A DNA stretch of 64,000 bases from Allomuricauda sp. (GCA_017795045.1 CP051244.1:3473527-3537526), one strand, 5' to 3'; counted from the first letter of the stretch, positions 45,915-55,261 are shown. Notes: a model not told the origin generated them from the sequence alone. Numbers and translations: made by a program.

Positions 45915-47027
45915 ATGATGGATTTTACAACCCTAAAAAAGGAACTCCTGCCATTACTGACAAAGGCTGAGAAACTACGCAAGCGCTATCGTTTCTTTAA
46001 GGTTGGCAATGCATTCTTCATTGCCATCATACTCGTTGGCTTTACCTCTTTGCCCATCTTCATGTATACCAGCAGTGCCAGTTATCTCAAATGGATGAAT
46101 CAATTGTCCCAAGCCCATTCATGGTTTTCCTTCCAAACCATCATGGTGTTGTACTGGATTCCATTTTTTGTGTTCTTGACAGCATCACAAAACCTGAAAA
46201 ACAAGTATAAAGGGGCGGAAAGGGAAATTCTAAAAACCGTTCTCAAGAAAACAGCTCCTGAGTTTGCATTCAATGAAAACCTACAGATCACCTCCAAGGA
46301 AATAGAGGCCAGTAAACTCATCCCAAGCTATCTCCAGGTGAATTCACCAAAACATCACACACGACCTAAAGTCCACAATCTCAACTTTGGTCTCTTATCG
46401 GGAAAAATACGGGAGACTTCCATAAAGATGGGTGATGTAAAGATCCTCAATCAAAGCCTTTATGGCTCCTATCTTATGTATATTCCCTTTTTCACCCATT
46501 TCATGTTGTTCTCCACCTACCTGAGACCATGGCTTTCCAAAAAGCATAGCTTTGAACAGACCGGAAGCAGTTTCCTAGGCATGTTTGCCATCATGGACTT
46601 CAACAAAAAATTCAATGGTACCACCATTGTCCTTCCCGATCAGCTTGAAAAAAGAGTGGGGTACCTTGCAAAGACCATCCAACAATTGAACCTGAACCGA
46701 GACCCTTTGGTCAACCTTGAAAACCCTGAGTTTGAAAAAGAGTTTGTGGTCTACAGTACCGATCAGGTGGAGGCACGCTATATTTTGACCCCTTCCCTAA
46801 TGGAACGAATAACCAACCTAAAAAGAAAGGTGAACAAACCGATCATGCTTTCATTCAAAGAAAACAAGCTGTATATGGGAGTACATCATCCCTATGGCTT
46901 TTTCAGTTTGAACGACAGCAAGAACTTGACCACGTCCAACGCCATTGAGCTCTTTTATGAAGATATCAGCGCCGCCATGGGCATTGTGGAGGATTTGAAC
47001 CTGAATACCAAAATCTGGAAACAATGA
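45915..47027 (+). CDS. DUF3137 membrane protein, LemA partner
   Basis: A 370-aa protein with two hydrophobic helices near the N-terminus (about 30-50 and 75-93), another at ~195-210, and a C-terminal soluble part. The GMFAIMDFNKKFNGTTIVLPD segment (as MDFNKKFNGTTIVLPD) and EDISAAMGIVEDLNLNTKIW match the DUF3137 pattern, whose genes are typically adjacent to lemA. The biochemical role is unknown. Two start codons (45915, 45918) are equally possible. It is 9 bp downstream of lemA. Confidence 0.78.
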   Translation: MMDFTTLKKELLPLLTKAEKLRKRYRFFKVGNAFFIAIILVGFTSLPIFMYTSSASYLKWMNQLSQAHSWFSFQTIMVLYWIPFFVFLTASQNLKNKYKGAEREILKTVLKKTAPEFAFNENLQITSKEIEASKLIPSYLQVNSPKHHTRPKVHNLNFGLLSGKIRETSIKMGDVKILNQSLYGSYLMYIPFFTHFMLFSTYLRPWLSKKHSFEQTGSSFLGMFAIMDFNKKFNGTTIVLPDQLEKRVGYLAKTIQQLNLNRDPLVNLENPEFEKEFVVYSTDQVEARYILTPSLMERITNLKRKVNKPIMLSFKENKLYMGVHHPYGFFSLNDSKNLTTSNAIELFYEDISAAMGIVEDLNLNTKIWKQ

Positions 47028-47064
47028 CCTTGTTTGCCCACCAAAACTTGCATTAACGATTTAT

Positions 47065-47098
47065 TTTGATACTATTACAGTAAATTCAAATACTTTTG
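47065..47098 (+). promoter_or_regulatory. Putative promoter of ftsE
   Basis: TTTG at 47065-47068, then TACTTTTG at 47091-47098 (exact -7 match); spacer 22 bp, slightly long. The ftsE ATG is 23 bp after it. Confidence 0.45.
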
Positions 47099-47120
47099 TA
47101 TAGTTTCCTGAAGAGATATT

Positions 47121-47804
47121 ATGCCTGAAACCATTGTAAAATTAGAGGACGTAGCCGTATTCCAAAATGAGAACCTTGTCCTGCAGAACATTGATCTTGA
47201 AGTAAAAAAAGGTGAGTTTGTATACATCATTGGAAAAACGGGCAGCGGTAAAAGTAGTTTTATGAAAACACTTTATGCCGATATTCCCCTGAAACAAGGC
47301 AATGGCCAAGTGGCAGATTTTGACCTAAGAAAGCTCGAGGAAAAGAACATCCCCTACCTACGTAGAAAACTGGGCATTGTTTTTCAGGATTTTAAATTGC
47401 TCCCTGATCGCAACGTGAACAACAATCTTCTTTTTGTGCTCAAAGCCACCGGTTGGACAGACCCGTCAAAAATGAATGCCAAAATCGAAGAGGTTCTGGA
47501 CAAGGTCGGCATGAAATCCAAAGGATTCAAGTATCCCCATGAACTTTCCGGCGGGGAACAGCAACGCATTGCCATTGCCCGCGCCCTTTTGAACGACCCA
47601 GAACTTATCTTGGCAGACGAGCCCACTGGAAACCTGGATCCACAGACCAGCGTGGAGGTCATGAAAGTGCTTCAGGAAATCAACCAGAATGGTCGCACCA
47701 TAATCATGGCCACCCATGACTACGCATTGATCTTGAAATACCCGCATAAAACCTTGAAATGTGACGGAAGCAAGGTTTTTGAGGTTGTACAGAAGGCAGT
47801 TTGA
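47121..47804 (+). CDS. ftsE: FtsE-like cell division ABC ATPase
   Basis: A 227-aa ABC ATPase with no membrane part. Walker [10 protein letters not shown] (~37-45), Q-loop [11 protein letters not shown] (~90-100), signature [14 protein letters not shown] (~142-155) and Walker [14 protein letters not shown] (~161-173) and ATHD. The [10 protein letters not shown]-type Q-loop and the length match FtsE, which with FtsX controls peptidoglycan hydrolysis at division. No ftsX lies next to it: a LytS-type kinase follows. The assignment to FtsE versus a LolD/MacB-like ATPase is therefore likely but not certain. Confidence 0.83.
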   Translation: MPETIVKLEDVAVFQNENLVLQNIDLEVKKGEFVYIIGKTGSGKSSFMKTLYADIPLKQGNGQVADFDLRKLEEKNIPYLRRKLGIVFQDFKLLPDRNVNNNLLFVLKATGWTDPSKMNAKIEEVLDKVGMKSKGFKYPHELSGGEQQRIAIARALLNDPELILADEPTGNLDPQTSVEVMKVLQEINQNGRTIIMATHDYALILKYPHKTLKCDGSKVFEVVQKAV

Positions 47805-47918
47805 GTTCTTTGAGGACCAAAAAATGACATTAACCCTGCACTGGAAGGTGTTCACCTCATTTTTTTAATCTTTGATTCTCATTGGACTAGGTTTAATCGT
47901 TAACCTAAACGTAAACAT

Positions 47919-48944
47919 TTGAAAAATCGCAACCTTTGGATCAACTTCCTAATCGGTATGGGATTACTGAGTGTCCCCATACTGACCTCTCCGGATTTTG
48001 GCTCATTCCAGAATATGGCCAAGGCACCTGGTTTCCAACGCAGTCTTTTGGCATATTTTCTGCTATTTGCCTTCTTCTATCTGAACTACTATATTTTGAT
48101 ACCCAAATTTTATTCAAAGGAAAAAAGATGGATCTACGCATTTCTTCTGTTGGCTTGCTTTATAGTTGTTTCCTTCACCCCCAATCTCATTATAAACAAC
48201 CCAAAACCTCCATCTACACTCCCCTTTCCGAATACTCCACCCCACAAAACGGCTCCCATTGACCTTTTTGGTTTCAGGGACACGTTCATTGTCCAGTTCT
48301 CCATGATTGCCTTCCTTTCAATTTTGCTTCGATTGGACAATAGGCTCAATGCCATTCAAAATGAGAAATTGAAAGCCGAGGTGAACTATCTAAAAGCCCA
48401 GATCAATCCCCACTTTTTGTTCAATACACTGAACAGTGTTTATGCCCTTACCTTAAAGAAATCGGATGAGGCGCCATGGGCGGTATTAAAGCTATCGGAA
48501 ATGATGCGTTATGTGGTTACGGAAAGCCATGCCGAAAAAGTATCCTTGGAACGTGAAATTCAGTACATAACGGATTACATAGACCTGCAGAAGCTTCGAA
48601 TGGGCAAACATGCCAACTTGGTTTATGAGATACAAGGAAACCCCAAAGGCCAAAAAATCGCTCCTATCATACTGATCAACTATGTTGAAAATGCTTTCAA
48701 ATATGGAGTAAACCCGGACGAACTTTCCAATATCCGTATTTTTATCAATATTGGATTCCATAATGTTGAGCTAATCGTTGAGAATAAAATCACCGTAAAG
48801 AATAGCAGCTTTATGGAACCAACAACAGAGGGCAATAAAAACACCAGGAAGCGACTGGATTACTTTTATCCCGAAAAATACCAATTGCACATAGACCAAA
48901 GAGACAATTTTTATATGGTGAACCTTTCAATCGACCTTTCATGA
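47919..48944 (+). CDS. LytS/YehU-type sensor histidine kinase
   Basis: A 341-aa kinase with a TTG start and four N-terminal helices (~8-22, 43-62, 72-90, 121-137), then the His_kinase/HATPase core: QINPHFLFNTLN with phospho-acceptor His165, and NYVENAFKYGV (~248-258) as the N-box. No extracellular ligand-binding domain is visible, so it probably senses in the membrane. The downstream LytTR regulator overlaps by 4 bp (ATGA), confirming a two-component pair. TTG is chosen because no closer ATG keeps helix one; M14 would be the next. Confidence 0.85.
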   Translation: MKNRNLWINFLIGMGLLSVPILTSPDFGSFQNMAKAPGFQRSLLAYFLLFAFFYLNYYILIPKFYSKEKRWIYAFLLLACFIVVSFTPNLIINNPKPPSTLPFPNTPPHKTAPIDLFGFRDTFIVQFSMIAFLSILLRLDNRLNAIQNEKLKAEVNYLKAQINPHFLFNTLNSVYALTLKKSDEAPWAVLKLSEMMRYVVTESHAEKVSLEREIQYITDYIDLQKLRMGKHANLVYEIQGNPKGQKIAPIILINYVENAFKYGVNPDELSNIRIFINIGFHNVELIVENKITVKNSSFMEPTTEGNKNTRKRLDYFYPEKYQLHIDQRDNFYMVNLSIDLS

Positions 48945-49624
48945 TAAAAGCTGTGGCATTGGACGATGAAGTATTGGCACTGGAAATCATCCAAGCCTAC
49001 TGTGACCAAATCGAATATTTGGATTTGGCACACACTTTTACCGAACAAGGCAAGGCCATCCGCTATCTCAACAAATTCGATGTAGACCTACTCTTTCTGG
49101 ATATTCGAATGCCAGGGTTGAATGGACTGGAACTTTATAAATCCTTGAAACAGCAGACCAAGGTTATATTTGCCACTGCTTATGACCATTACGCCTTGGA
49201 AGGTTTCAATGTAAACGCCATTGATTATCTATTAAAACCATTTTCCTTCCAACGCTTTCTGACCGCCGTGGAGAAAACCAAAAGACAACTGGAGCTGGAA
49301 CGGGCCAACCCCAATGTCCAAACGCACCTATCTATCCGGGCCGACTATAAACTGCACCATATTTCCCTTGAGGATATTATACTGATCGAAGCCTTTGACG
49401 ATTATGTGAAGATTATCTTGGAGGACGATACTAAAATTGTGGCCAGGTCCACCATGAAGGACATCTATGAAAAACTCCCCAAACCCATGTTTCTAAGAGC
49501 ACATCGTTCCTTCATCGTGCCAACAAAAAAAATAAATGGTATCTATAAAGATGTGGCCAAAATTGGTGAATTCGCCATTCCATTGGGTAAATCATACAAA
49601 GCCAATATTTTAGAAAACCTTTAA
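48941..49624 (+). CDS. LytTR response regulator
   Basis: A 227-aa regulator. Receiver domain (1-~120) with acidic pocket D8/D9, phospho-acceptor Asp54 in LFLDIRMPGLNG and Lys99 in IDYLLKPF. The C-terminal LytTR DNA-binding domain (~128-227) has ILIEAFDDYVKI, MKDIYEKLP, FLRAHRSFIV and IPLGKSYK. It is the partner of the kinase upstream; targets are unknown. LytTR proteins bind direct repeats upstream of promoters, but none were identified here. Confidence 0.93.
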   Translation: MIKAVALDDEVLALEIIQAYCDQIEYLDLAHTFTEQGKAIRYLNKFDVDLLFLDIRMPGLNGLELYKSLKQQTKVIFATAYDHYALEGFNVNAIDYLLKPFSFQRFLTAVEKTKRQLELERANPNVQTHLSIRADYKLHHISLEDIILIEAFDDYVKIILEDDTKIVARSTMKDIYEKLPKPMFLRAHRSFIVPTKKINGIYKDVAKIGEFAIPLGKSYKANILENL

Positions 49625-49729
49625 CAATCCTACTCCTTTCACCTCACCTTTCAAGGCATTGACCGCAATAATTACCATCAGCTTTGGTGCCGATATAGAT
49701 TTACCCCATAATCATTAAAATATTGTGAT

Positions 49730-50518
49730 ATGAAACGAAAGGAATTTCTAAAAGGCATGGGGTTGGCCGGCTTGTCCGTGACCAGTTTATCGCTTTTGAC
49801 CTCCTGTTCAAAAGACAATGAAGACTCCCTTTACATAGATGATGAATCAAGCACTGATACTACTTCAGAAAGTGATACCGACACTACTTCAGAAAGTGAT
49901 ACAGGGTCTACTTCCTCTGAAGACTGTGAAGTAACCCCGAGTGAGACCGAAGGACCGTTCCCAACCCACGACCCGGAAGATTTGGAACGCGTTGACATTG
50001 TTGGGGACCGTACTGGAATTGATTTGGACATGAACATCACCATTCGCAACGTCAATGATAGCTGTAATGCGCTCGAAGGCGCCATAGTGGATGTATGGCA
50101 TTGCGATAAGGATGGAAATTATTCAGAATATGGAGGCAGTGGCATGCAGTCCACCAATTATACCAATACCAGCTTTTTACGTGGCAGACAGGTAAGCAAT
50201 TCCAGTGGAACTGTAGAATTCGCGACTATCTTTCCCGGATGGTACAACGGACGATCAAAACACATACACGTTCACATCTATGATGCGGATGGCAATTCTC
50301 TGTTGGTTACCCAGATTGCTTTTCCGGAAGGAGAGAACAGTGCAGTGGTACGCGTAAATGCCGCCAGTGAATATGGATATACCAAGGGTATGAACGGGTA
50401 CACCTACCATTCCCAAGACAACGTTTTTAGCGATGGCGTAGATGAAGAATTGGCCAGTGTTGGAGGCAGTGTTTCTGAAGGATTTACTCTTACCCACGAT
50501 ATATACGTCAATGCCTAA
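49730..50518 (+). CDS. Intradiol-dioxygenase-like lipoprotein
   Basis: A 262-aa protein with a lipoprotein signal (KRKEFLKGMGLAGLSV..., Cys26 in LLTSC) and a Ser/Thr/Asp linker (~38-65) from a 24-bp DNA repeat. The rest (~66-262) is an intradiol dioxygenase fold: Tyr131 in DGNYSEYGG, Tyr172 in GWYNGR and His178/His180 in KHIHVH are the four expected non-haem iron ligands. The pattern ETEGPFPTHDP and GTVEFATIFPGWY are typical of the protocatechuate 3,4-dioxygenase-like lipoproteins. Known intradiol enzymes cleave catechols in the cytoplasm; this one would face the periplasm or outside. Substrate unknown. Confidence 0.85.
   Translation: MKRKEFLKGMGLAGLSVTSLSLLTSCSKDNEDSLYIDDESSTDTTSESDTDTTSESDTGSTSSEDCEVTPSETEGPFPTHDPEDLERVDIVGDRTGIDLDMNITIRNVNDSCNALEGAIVDVWHCDKDGNYSEYGGSGMQSTNYTNTSFLRGRQVSNSSGTVEFATIFPGWYNGRSKHIHVHIYDADGNSLLVTQIAFPEGENSAVVRVNAASEYGYTKGMNGYTYHSQDNVFSDGVDEELASVGGSVSEGFTLTHDIYVNA
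49859..49902 (+). repeat. 24-bp tandem repeat in dioxygenase linker
   Basis: The 20-base word ACTACTTCAGAAAGTGATAC occurs at 49859-49878 and 49883-49902, period 24 bp. It encodes TTSESDTD twice in the linker after the lipobox, so linker length can change by slippage in eight-residue steps. Confidence 0.7.
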
Positions 50519-50524
50519 ACCATT

Positions 50525-51193
50525 TTGAAGATGATTGTCCAGCACCCTGCCCAACTATTTGTGAGCCACAAAAGAGCATGTGATCGATCCGAACAATACA
50601 GATGCCTCTCCGTACCACTACAAAACAATAAAAAGCTTAAAAAAGTTGTACGGCTTTCCGATGAGACCTTGGCTCCAAGAGCATCCAGATCTTTTACTAC
50701 CGAGGAAGACATTTCCCTTATTTTGATCCCATTGGTAGGTAGCATTACCTATTGTTCCAATGGTTCAAATGAATTGCACACATTTCCAGAGGAATTCCAG
50801 GTCATTAACCTTAAAAAGGGAAACGCTTTCCGCATTACCAATAAAAACGAAGATGTTCTGGTCAACTATCTTCAGATTTGGGTGAAAATGGACTTGGTCC
50901 CGGAAAAAATAACTTTTGATACCTATTCCCATAACCAACTGAACATCATTTATGGAAAGAAGCCCGTTAATATCCTATTTGGGGTTTTTGATGGAAGAAA
51001 GGAAGGCTTCTTTACCACCACTGAACAAGAAAACACACTTCTGACCTTTGTGATCAATGGTGCTTTTGAGGTACAAAATCGGTTGTTGGAATCTAGGGAT
51101 AGCTTGATATTAAGCCGTACAAGACTGTTGGAGTTGGAAGCTCTTTCAGAAAATGCCATTGTTTTGATAGTGGAAGAAAATAATTCATGTTGA
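50525..51193 (+). CDS. Pirin/cupin-like protein
   Basis: A 222-aa protein with cupin-type features: LSDETLAPRASRSFTTEEDISLILIPLVG (split as DETLAPRA and DISLILIPLVGSI) and VLVNYLQIW, which resemble flavobacterial proteins labelled pirin-related. The first cupin metal-binding His motif seen in pirin (HxH) is not recognisable, so it may be metal-free. It starts 6 bp after the dioxygenase gene stop and may share a transcript with it. Function unknown. Confidence 0.65.
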   Translation: MKMIVQHPAQLFVSHKRACDRSEQYRCLSVPLQNNKKLKKVVRLSDETLAPRASRSFTTEEDISLILIPLVGSITYCSNGSNELHTFPEEFQVINLKKGNAFRITNKNEDVLVNYLQIWVKMDLVPEKITFDTYSHNQLNIIYGKKPVNILFGVFDGRKEGFFTTTEQENTLLTFVINGAFEVQNRLLESRDSLILSRTRLLELEALSENAIVLIVEENNSC

Positions 51194-51214
51194 CTTGGTT
51201 TTGTTTTTGATCCC

Positions 51215-51255
51215 AAAGGCCAGACCGTTACCAAAAGTAACTGTTCTGGTCTTTT
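51215..51255 (+). terminator. Terminator after pirin-like gene
   Basis: Imperfect long stem: AAGGCCAGACCGTTAC side with GTAACTGTTCTGGTCTT side around CAAAA, followed by T-rich sequence. Confidence 0.6.
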
Positions 51256-51345
51256 TGCTATTAAACCATATAGTCTTCAAAACACATTATTATCATTCCC
51301 AAAAACTTTTTTGTTTCTTTGCCCAAACAAAAATTCCTTCCATTT

Positions 51346-52104
51346 ATGGAAATTCTTGGTATTGATATTGGTGGATCGGGCATTAAAGGAGCCTTGGTGA
51401 ATGCAGAAACTGGCGAAATGTTAACCGAAAGGTATCGCATTCCCACTCCAAAGTCCAGAAAACCGAAGGACATGGCCAAAGTTGTAGCCGAAATTGTGGA
51501 ACACTTCAATTATAGTGGACCTGTGGGCTGTGGCTTTCCTACCATTGTAAAAAACGGAGTCTGTATATCCCCTGGTAATTTGGACCCTAGCTGGGTAGGC
51601 GTCAACATTGATGAATTGTTCACCGAAGCCACCGGGCACGAGGTTACCGTTTTGAACGATGCCGATGCCGCTGGTTATGCCTCCATGAACTACGGTGCCG
51701 GAAAGGGTCAGGATGGCCTTGTGATCATGATCACCATTGGTACCGGGTTGGGCAGTGGAGCTTTCTACAATGGCGTTCTACTTCCCAATTTTGAATTGGG
51801 ACAGATTCCCTATAAAAAATACAAGAAGATTGAAAAGTGGGCCGCGGCCTCTGCCAAGGAGCGCGAAGGGCTCAGCTACAAAAAGTGGGGCAAGCGTTTC
51901 AATAAATTCCTGAATTTGGTGGAATTGATCGTAAACCCCGACCTGATCATTGTTGGCGGAGGTACGTCAAAGGACTGGGATCAGTTTAAACATCTGATCG
52001 ATGTTGAAACCAAAGTGGTAAAAGCGGAACTGATGAACCATGCCGGAATCATTGGGGCTGCCGTAGGTTGTTTGCGCGAACAGCATCACGGGCACTTGCA
52101 TTGA
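51346..52104 (+). CDS. ppgK: Polyphosphate glucokinase (ROK family)
   Basis: A 252-aa ROK-family kinase starting at the ATG 51346 (an in-frame TTG at 51319 is less likely). Motifs: [10 protein letters not shown] (~6-15) for phosphate binding, GVGFPT-type GCGFPTIV (~62-69), catalytic [10 protein letters not shown] (~103-112), TIGTGLGSG (~132-140), and the C-terminal [10 protein letters not shown] (~205-214). The short length and the [17 protein letters not shown] segment match strictly polyphosphate-using or polyP/ATP glucokinases in this phylum. The typical ROK zinc motif (CxCGxxGC) is absent, as in polyphosphate glucokinases. It is convergent with typA; the 93 bp between hold no clear terminator. 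Confidence 0.85.
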   Translation: MEILGIDIGGSGIKGALVNAETGEMLTERYRIPTPKSRKPKDMAKVVAEIVEHFNYSGPVGCGFPTIVKNGVCISPGNLDPSWVGVNIDELFTEATGHEVTVLNDADAAGYASMNYGAGKGQDGLVIMITIGTGLGSGAFYNGVLLPNFELGQIPYKKYKKIEKWAAASAKEREGLSYKKWGKRFNKFLNLVELIVNPDLIIVGGGTSKDWDQFKHLIDVETKVVKAELMNHAGIIGAAVGCLREQHHGHLH

Positions 52105-52197
52105 TCCAGTAAGAATCAAGTTCAAGTACAAACCCACCGCCAGTGGACAATTCCGTTGGCAATCTCCAGTAAGGGACGCTAAAAACGTCTTGACTCC

Positions 52198-53997
52198 TTA
52201 GCTTGCCTTGTTTCGCTTACGGTCTACTTCCTTCAAATAAATTTTTCGAAGTCTAAGATGGTTGGGAGTTACCTCAACATACTCATCTTTTTGGATGTAT
52301 TCCAAGGCTTCTTCCAATGAAAACTTGATGGCCGGTACAATTTTGGCCTTGTCATCCGCACCGGCGGAACGAACATTGGAAAGTTTCTTGGTCTTGGTCA
52401 CGTTTATGGTCATGTCATCTCCCCTGGAGTTTTCACCAATTACCTGACCTTCATAGATTTCCTCTCCCGGATCAATGAAAAACTTACCTCTTTCCTGCAA
52501 TTTATCAATGGAATAAGGAATAGCGGTTCCATTTTCCATGGAAATCAAGGAACCGTTCAATCGCTGTGCAATGTCCCCTTTCAAGGGTTGGTATTCCTTA
52601 AATCGGTGGGCCATAATGGCCTCACCGGCAGTAGCGGTCAACAATTGGTTTCGCAATCCAATGATCCCCCTGGAAGGAATCATGAATTCACATACCATTC
52701 TGGAGCCTTTGGCCTCCATACTAATCATTTCCCCTTTTCTTACGGAAACCATTTCCACAGCCTTTCCGGAAACCTCTTCTGGCAAATCTATGGTGAGGTG
52801 CTCCACGGGCTCACATTTTACACCATCCACTTCCTTGATGATTACCTGCGGCTGTCCAATCTGAAGTTCGTAACCTTCCCTACGCATGGTCTCGATCAAA
52901 ACGGAAAGGTGCAATACCCCACGGCCAAACACCATGAATTTATCGGCACTGTTGGTCTCCTGTACCCTAAGGGCCAAGTTCTTCTCCAACTCCTTTTCCA
53001 ATCTTTCCTTGATATGCCTTGAGGTAACAAACTTCCCATCCTTTCCAAAAAATGGACTGTCATTGATGGTGAACAACATACTCATGGTGGGTTCATCAAT
53101 GGCGATGGTCTTCAACTTTTCAGGATTTTCAAAATCCGCTACGGTATCCCCTATTTCAAAACCTTCCATACCTACAATGGCACAAATATCGCCAGCAGTT
53201 ACTTCCGAAACTTTTTGTCTGCCCAGACCTTCAAAGGTGAACAGCTCCTTGATGCGCGTCTTTACAATGCTGCCGTCCCGCTTCACCAAAGAAATTTGTT
53301 GTCCCTCCTTTAAAGTACCACGTTGCAACCTACCAATGGCGATTCGCCCGGTAAAGGATGAAAAATCCAAGGATGTGATCAGCAACTGAGTGGAACCTTG
53401 CTCTGGTTTAAATTCCGGGATATGTTCCACCACCATGTCCAAAAGTGGTTCAATATTTTCGGTAGGTTTTTGCCAATCGGTACTCATCCAGTTGTTCTTG
53501 GCAGAGCCATATACCACTGGGAAATCCAATTGCCATTCCTCGGCACCCAATTCAAACATAAGGTCAAATACCTTTTCATGCACCTCTTCGGGCGTACAGT
53601 TTTCTTTATCCACCTTGTTGACCACCACGCAGGGTTTCAATCCAAGGTCAATGGCCTTTTGCAATACAAAACGGGTCTGTGGCATAGGGCCTTCAAAGGC
53701 ATCCACCAGCAACAATACCCCATCGGCCATGTTGAGGACACGTTCCACTTCCCCACCGAAATCGGCGTGCCCAGGGGTATCTATAATATTGATCTTGGTG
53801 TCTTTGTATTGAACGGAAACATTCTTGGAAACAATGGTGATTCCGCGCTCCCGCTCCAGGTCGTTGTTGTCCAAAATTAAATCGCCCTTGTTCTCATTAT
53901 CCCGAAACAACTGGCAGTGATACATAATTTTATCAACCAAAGTAGTCTTACCGTGGTCTACGTGGGCAATGATTGCGATGTTCTTGATTTTGGACAT
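52198..53997 (-). CDS. typA: GTP-binding translational regulator TypA/BipA
   Basis: A 599-aa elongation-factor-like GTPase acting on the ribosome under stress and low temperature. G-motifs: AHVDHGKTTLVDK (~10-22), DTPGHADFGGEVER (~75-88) and VVNKVDKENC (~128-137). The C-terminal BipA-specific domain is present (LDERGKFF-like LQERGKFFIDPG, ENSRGDDMTINVTKTKKLSN, as ENSRGDDMTINV). Size and order match TypA. A TTG-N18-TATCTTTG promoter is ~20 bp upstream. Confidence 0.95.
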   Translation of the reverse strand: MSKIKNIAIIAHVDHGKTTLVDKIMYHCQLFRDNENKGDLILDNNDLERERGITIVSKNVSVQYKDTKINIIDTPGHADFGGEVERVLNMADGVLLLVDAFEGPMPQTRFVLQKAIDLGLKPCVVVNKVDKENCTPEEVHEKVFDLMFELGAEEWQLDFPVVYGSAKNNWMSTDWQKPTENIEPLLDMVVEHIPEFKPEQGSTQLLITSLDFSSFTGRIAIGRLQRGTLKEGQQISLVKRDGSIVKTRIKELFTFEGLGRQKVSEVTAGDICAIVGMEGFEIGDTVADFENPEKLKTIAIDEPTMSMLFTINDSPFFGKDGKFVTSRHIKERLEKELEKNLALRVQETNSADKFMVFGRGVLHLSVLIETMRREGYELQIGQPQVIIKEVDGVKCEPVEHLTIDLPEEVSGKAVEMVSVRKGEMISMEAKGSRMVCEFMIPSRGIIGLRNQLLTATAGEAIMAHRFKEYQPLKGDIAQRLNGSLISMENGTAIPYSIDKLQERGKFFIDPGEEIYEGQVIGENSRGDDMTINVTKTKKLSNVRSAGADDKAKIVPAIKFSLEEALEYIQKDEYVEVTPNHLRLRKIYLKEVDRKRNKAS

Positions 53998-54016
53998 AAC
54001 CTATTTTTTAAGCCCG

Positions 54017-54045
54017 CAAAGATACTGCTATTTTCTACTTGTCAA
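54017..54045 (-). promoter_or_regulatory. Putative promoter of typA
   Basis: Minus strand TTG (54045-54043), 18-bp spacer, TATCTTTG (54024-54017), exact -7 match, 20 bp from the ATG. Confidence 0.5.
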
Positions 54046-54097
54046 TACGCTAAAGTGTTATTTTTATCTTATTGATTTTGAGAAAGTTTCAAAAACC

Positions 54098-54637
54098 TTA
54101 TCTCTTTGGAATCACCCAACCGAGCTTTAGAGCCATCAACATTCCGGGACCAGTGTCAAATTCATCAAAAAAAAGGGCGGGGCCAACCTCAAATCGAAAC
54201 TGTAGTCCTTTCTGTCCAGTCCGCTGAAGACCATACACCGCGCCTACGCCACCAAAAAAGTCAGAAACGTAGTCCAAATCTCCGATTACGGCCTTTCCCC
54301 CTTGAATGGCAAAGGTGGGGGCAATATAATTTCCCGTATTGCCCGCAATACGCTTTTCCTTATTCAAACGTCTGTCAAAATTATAGTAGTACCGATATTG
54401 TAATCGCCCAATTGGATAAATACCGATCCCACTATCAAAAAAGGTGGATTCCCGATATGCAAACCCAATAGTTGCTTCTGCCGCCAAAGAAGAGTTATTG
54501 GAAACCCCATATTCATACACAACTCCTGGAAGCAAGAAATTCAGGGTCAATTGATGGTCTTCAGTATACTTTGTGGATTGGGCCACAACAAAGTTTCCAA
54601 AGAATACTACAAAAAGTAAGGAAGCAATGTTTTTCAT
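54098..54637 (-). CDS. Outer-membrane barrel protein, tandem paralogue A
   Basis: A 179-aa secreted protein: signal MKNIASLLFVVFFGNFVVAQ (start at 54637; an ATG at 54670 precedes it). Strand-rich body with PGVVYEYGV..NSSL, RLQYRYYYNFDRR, GNTGNYIAPTFAI, GGVGAVYGLQR and a C-terminal LGW. The same words occur in the next gene, so the two arose by duplication. Size suggests a small eight-stranded barrel; function unknown. It is the downstream copy, 67 bp from its paralogue. Confidence 0.75.
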   Translation of the reverse strand: MKNIASLLFVVFFGNFVVAQSTKYTEDHQLTLNFLLPGVVYEYGVSNNSSLAAEATIGFAYRESTFFDSGIGIYPIGRLQYRYYYNFDRRLNKEKRIAGNTGNYIAPTFAIQGGKAVIGDLDYVSDFFGGVGAVYGLQRTGQKGLQFRFEVGPALFFDEFDTGPGMLMALKLGWVIPKR

Positions 54638-54703
54638 GGATGTTGGATTGAGTATGGTTTGGTTCCTCAAACATCACGCCAAAAAACATATTTATTGATG
54701 CTG

Positions 54704-55261
54704 TCAACGCCCCACACACCATCTTTTTTCACTCACAATCCAGCCCAAGCTCAAATTTACCACGGGATAAATGCCCCCTTTAAAAGGCCCCACATAGTAC
54801 CCTGCTCCGGCATCAATGGAGAAACTTATTCCGGAATCATAGCTGCGCTGTACCCCATATACCAGACCTCCATAGCCATGAACCCCATCCACAACCCTGT
54901 TCTCCACCACACGACTCCCGGGTGAAAATATCGCTGCCGAAGGGGCCAAGTAATTCCCGGAATTCCCATAGATGGGTTTTCTTCTTCGCTGTCTCCCATT
55001 GAAATTGTGATAATATCGGTTCTGGACCGTGATGGCGGGGAAAAAATCAAGATTTTCCATAGGTGCTGTACTGGCGGGCTCCAAAGCCATCTGCCAAGCT
55101 ACCCGCACATCCAATGTACTGTTCACTCCCAAACCCATTTCGTACTCCACCCCTGGGTTAAAAATGTTGATTTTGATTTGCCGAATCTCGCAATTCATAC
55201 CGTATTGGGCAAAGGAAGAAATACCGGAAAACAAGAATACCATATAAAGAAAACGACGCAT
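54704..55261 (-). CDS. Outer-membrane barrel protein, tandem paralogue B
   Basis: A 185-aa paralogue of the adjacent gene. Signal MRRFLYMVFLFSGISSFAQ; shared words are PGVEYEMGLGVNSTL, NRYYHNFNGRQRRRK, GNSGNYLAPSAAI, GGLVYGVQR and SLGWIV. It has an extra stretch near ~60-72. Both copies face the same way on the minus strand, convergent with nothing and divergent from kdsA. Function unknown. Confidence 0.75.
   Translation of the reverse strand: MRRFLYMVFLFSGISSFAQYGMNCEIRQIKINIFNPGVEYEMGLGVNSTLDVRVAWQMALEPASTAPMENLDFFPAITVQNRYYHNFNGRQRRRKPIYGNSGNYLAPSAAIFSPGSRVVENRVVDGVHGYGGLVYGVQRSYDSGISFSIDAGAGYYVGPFKGGIYPVVNLSLGWIVSEKRWCVGR

Noticed and set aside
52105-52197. Terminator between ppgK and typA
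   Set aside because: Only a 4-bp stem (GACG/CGTC) and a repeated TCCAGTAAG word are present; too weak to call.
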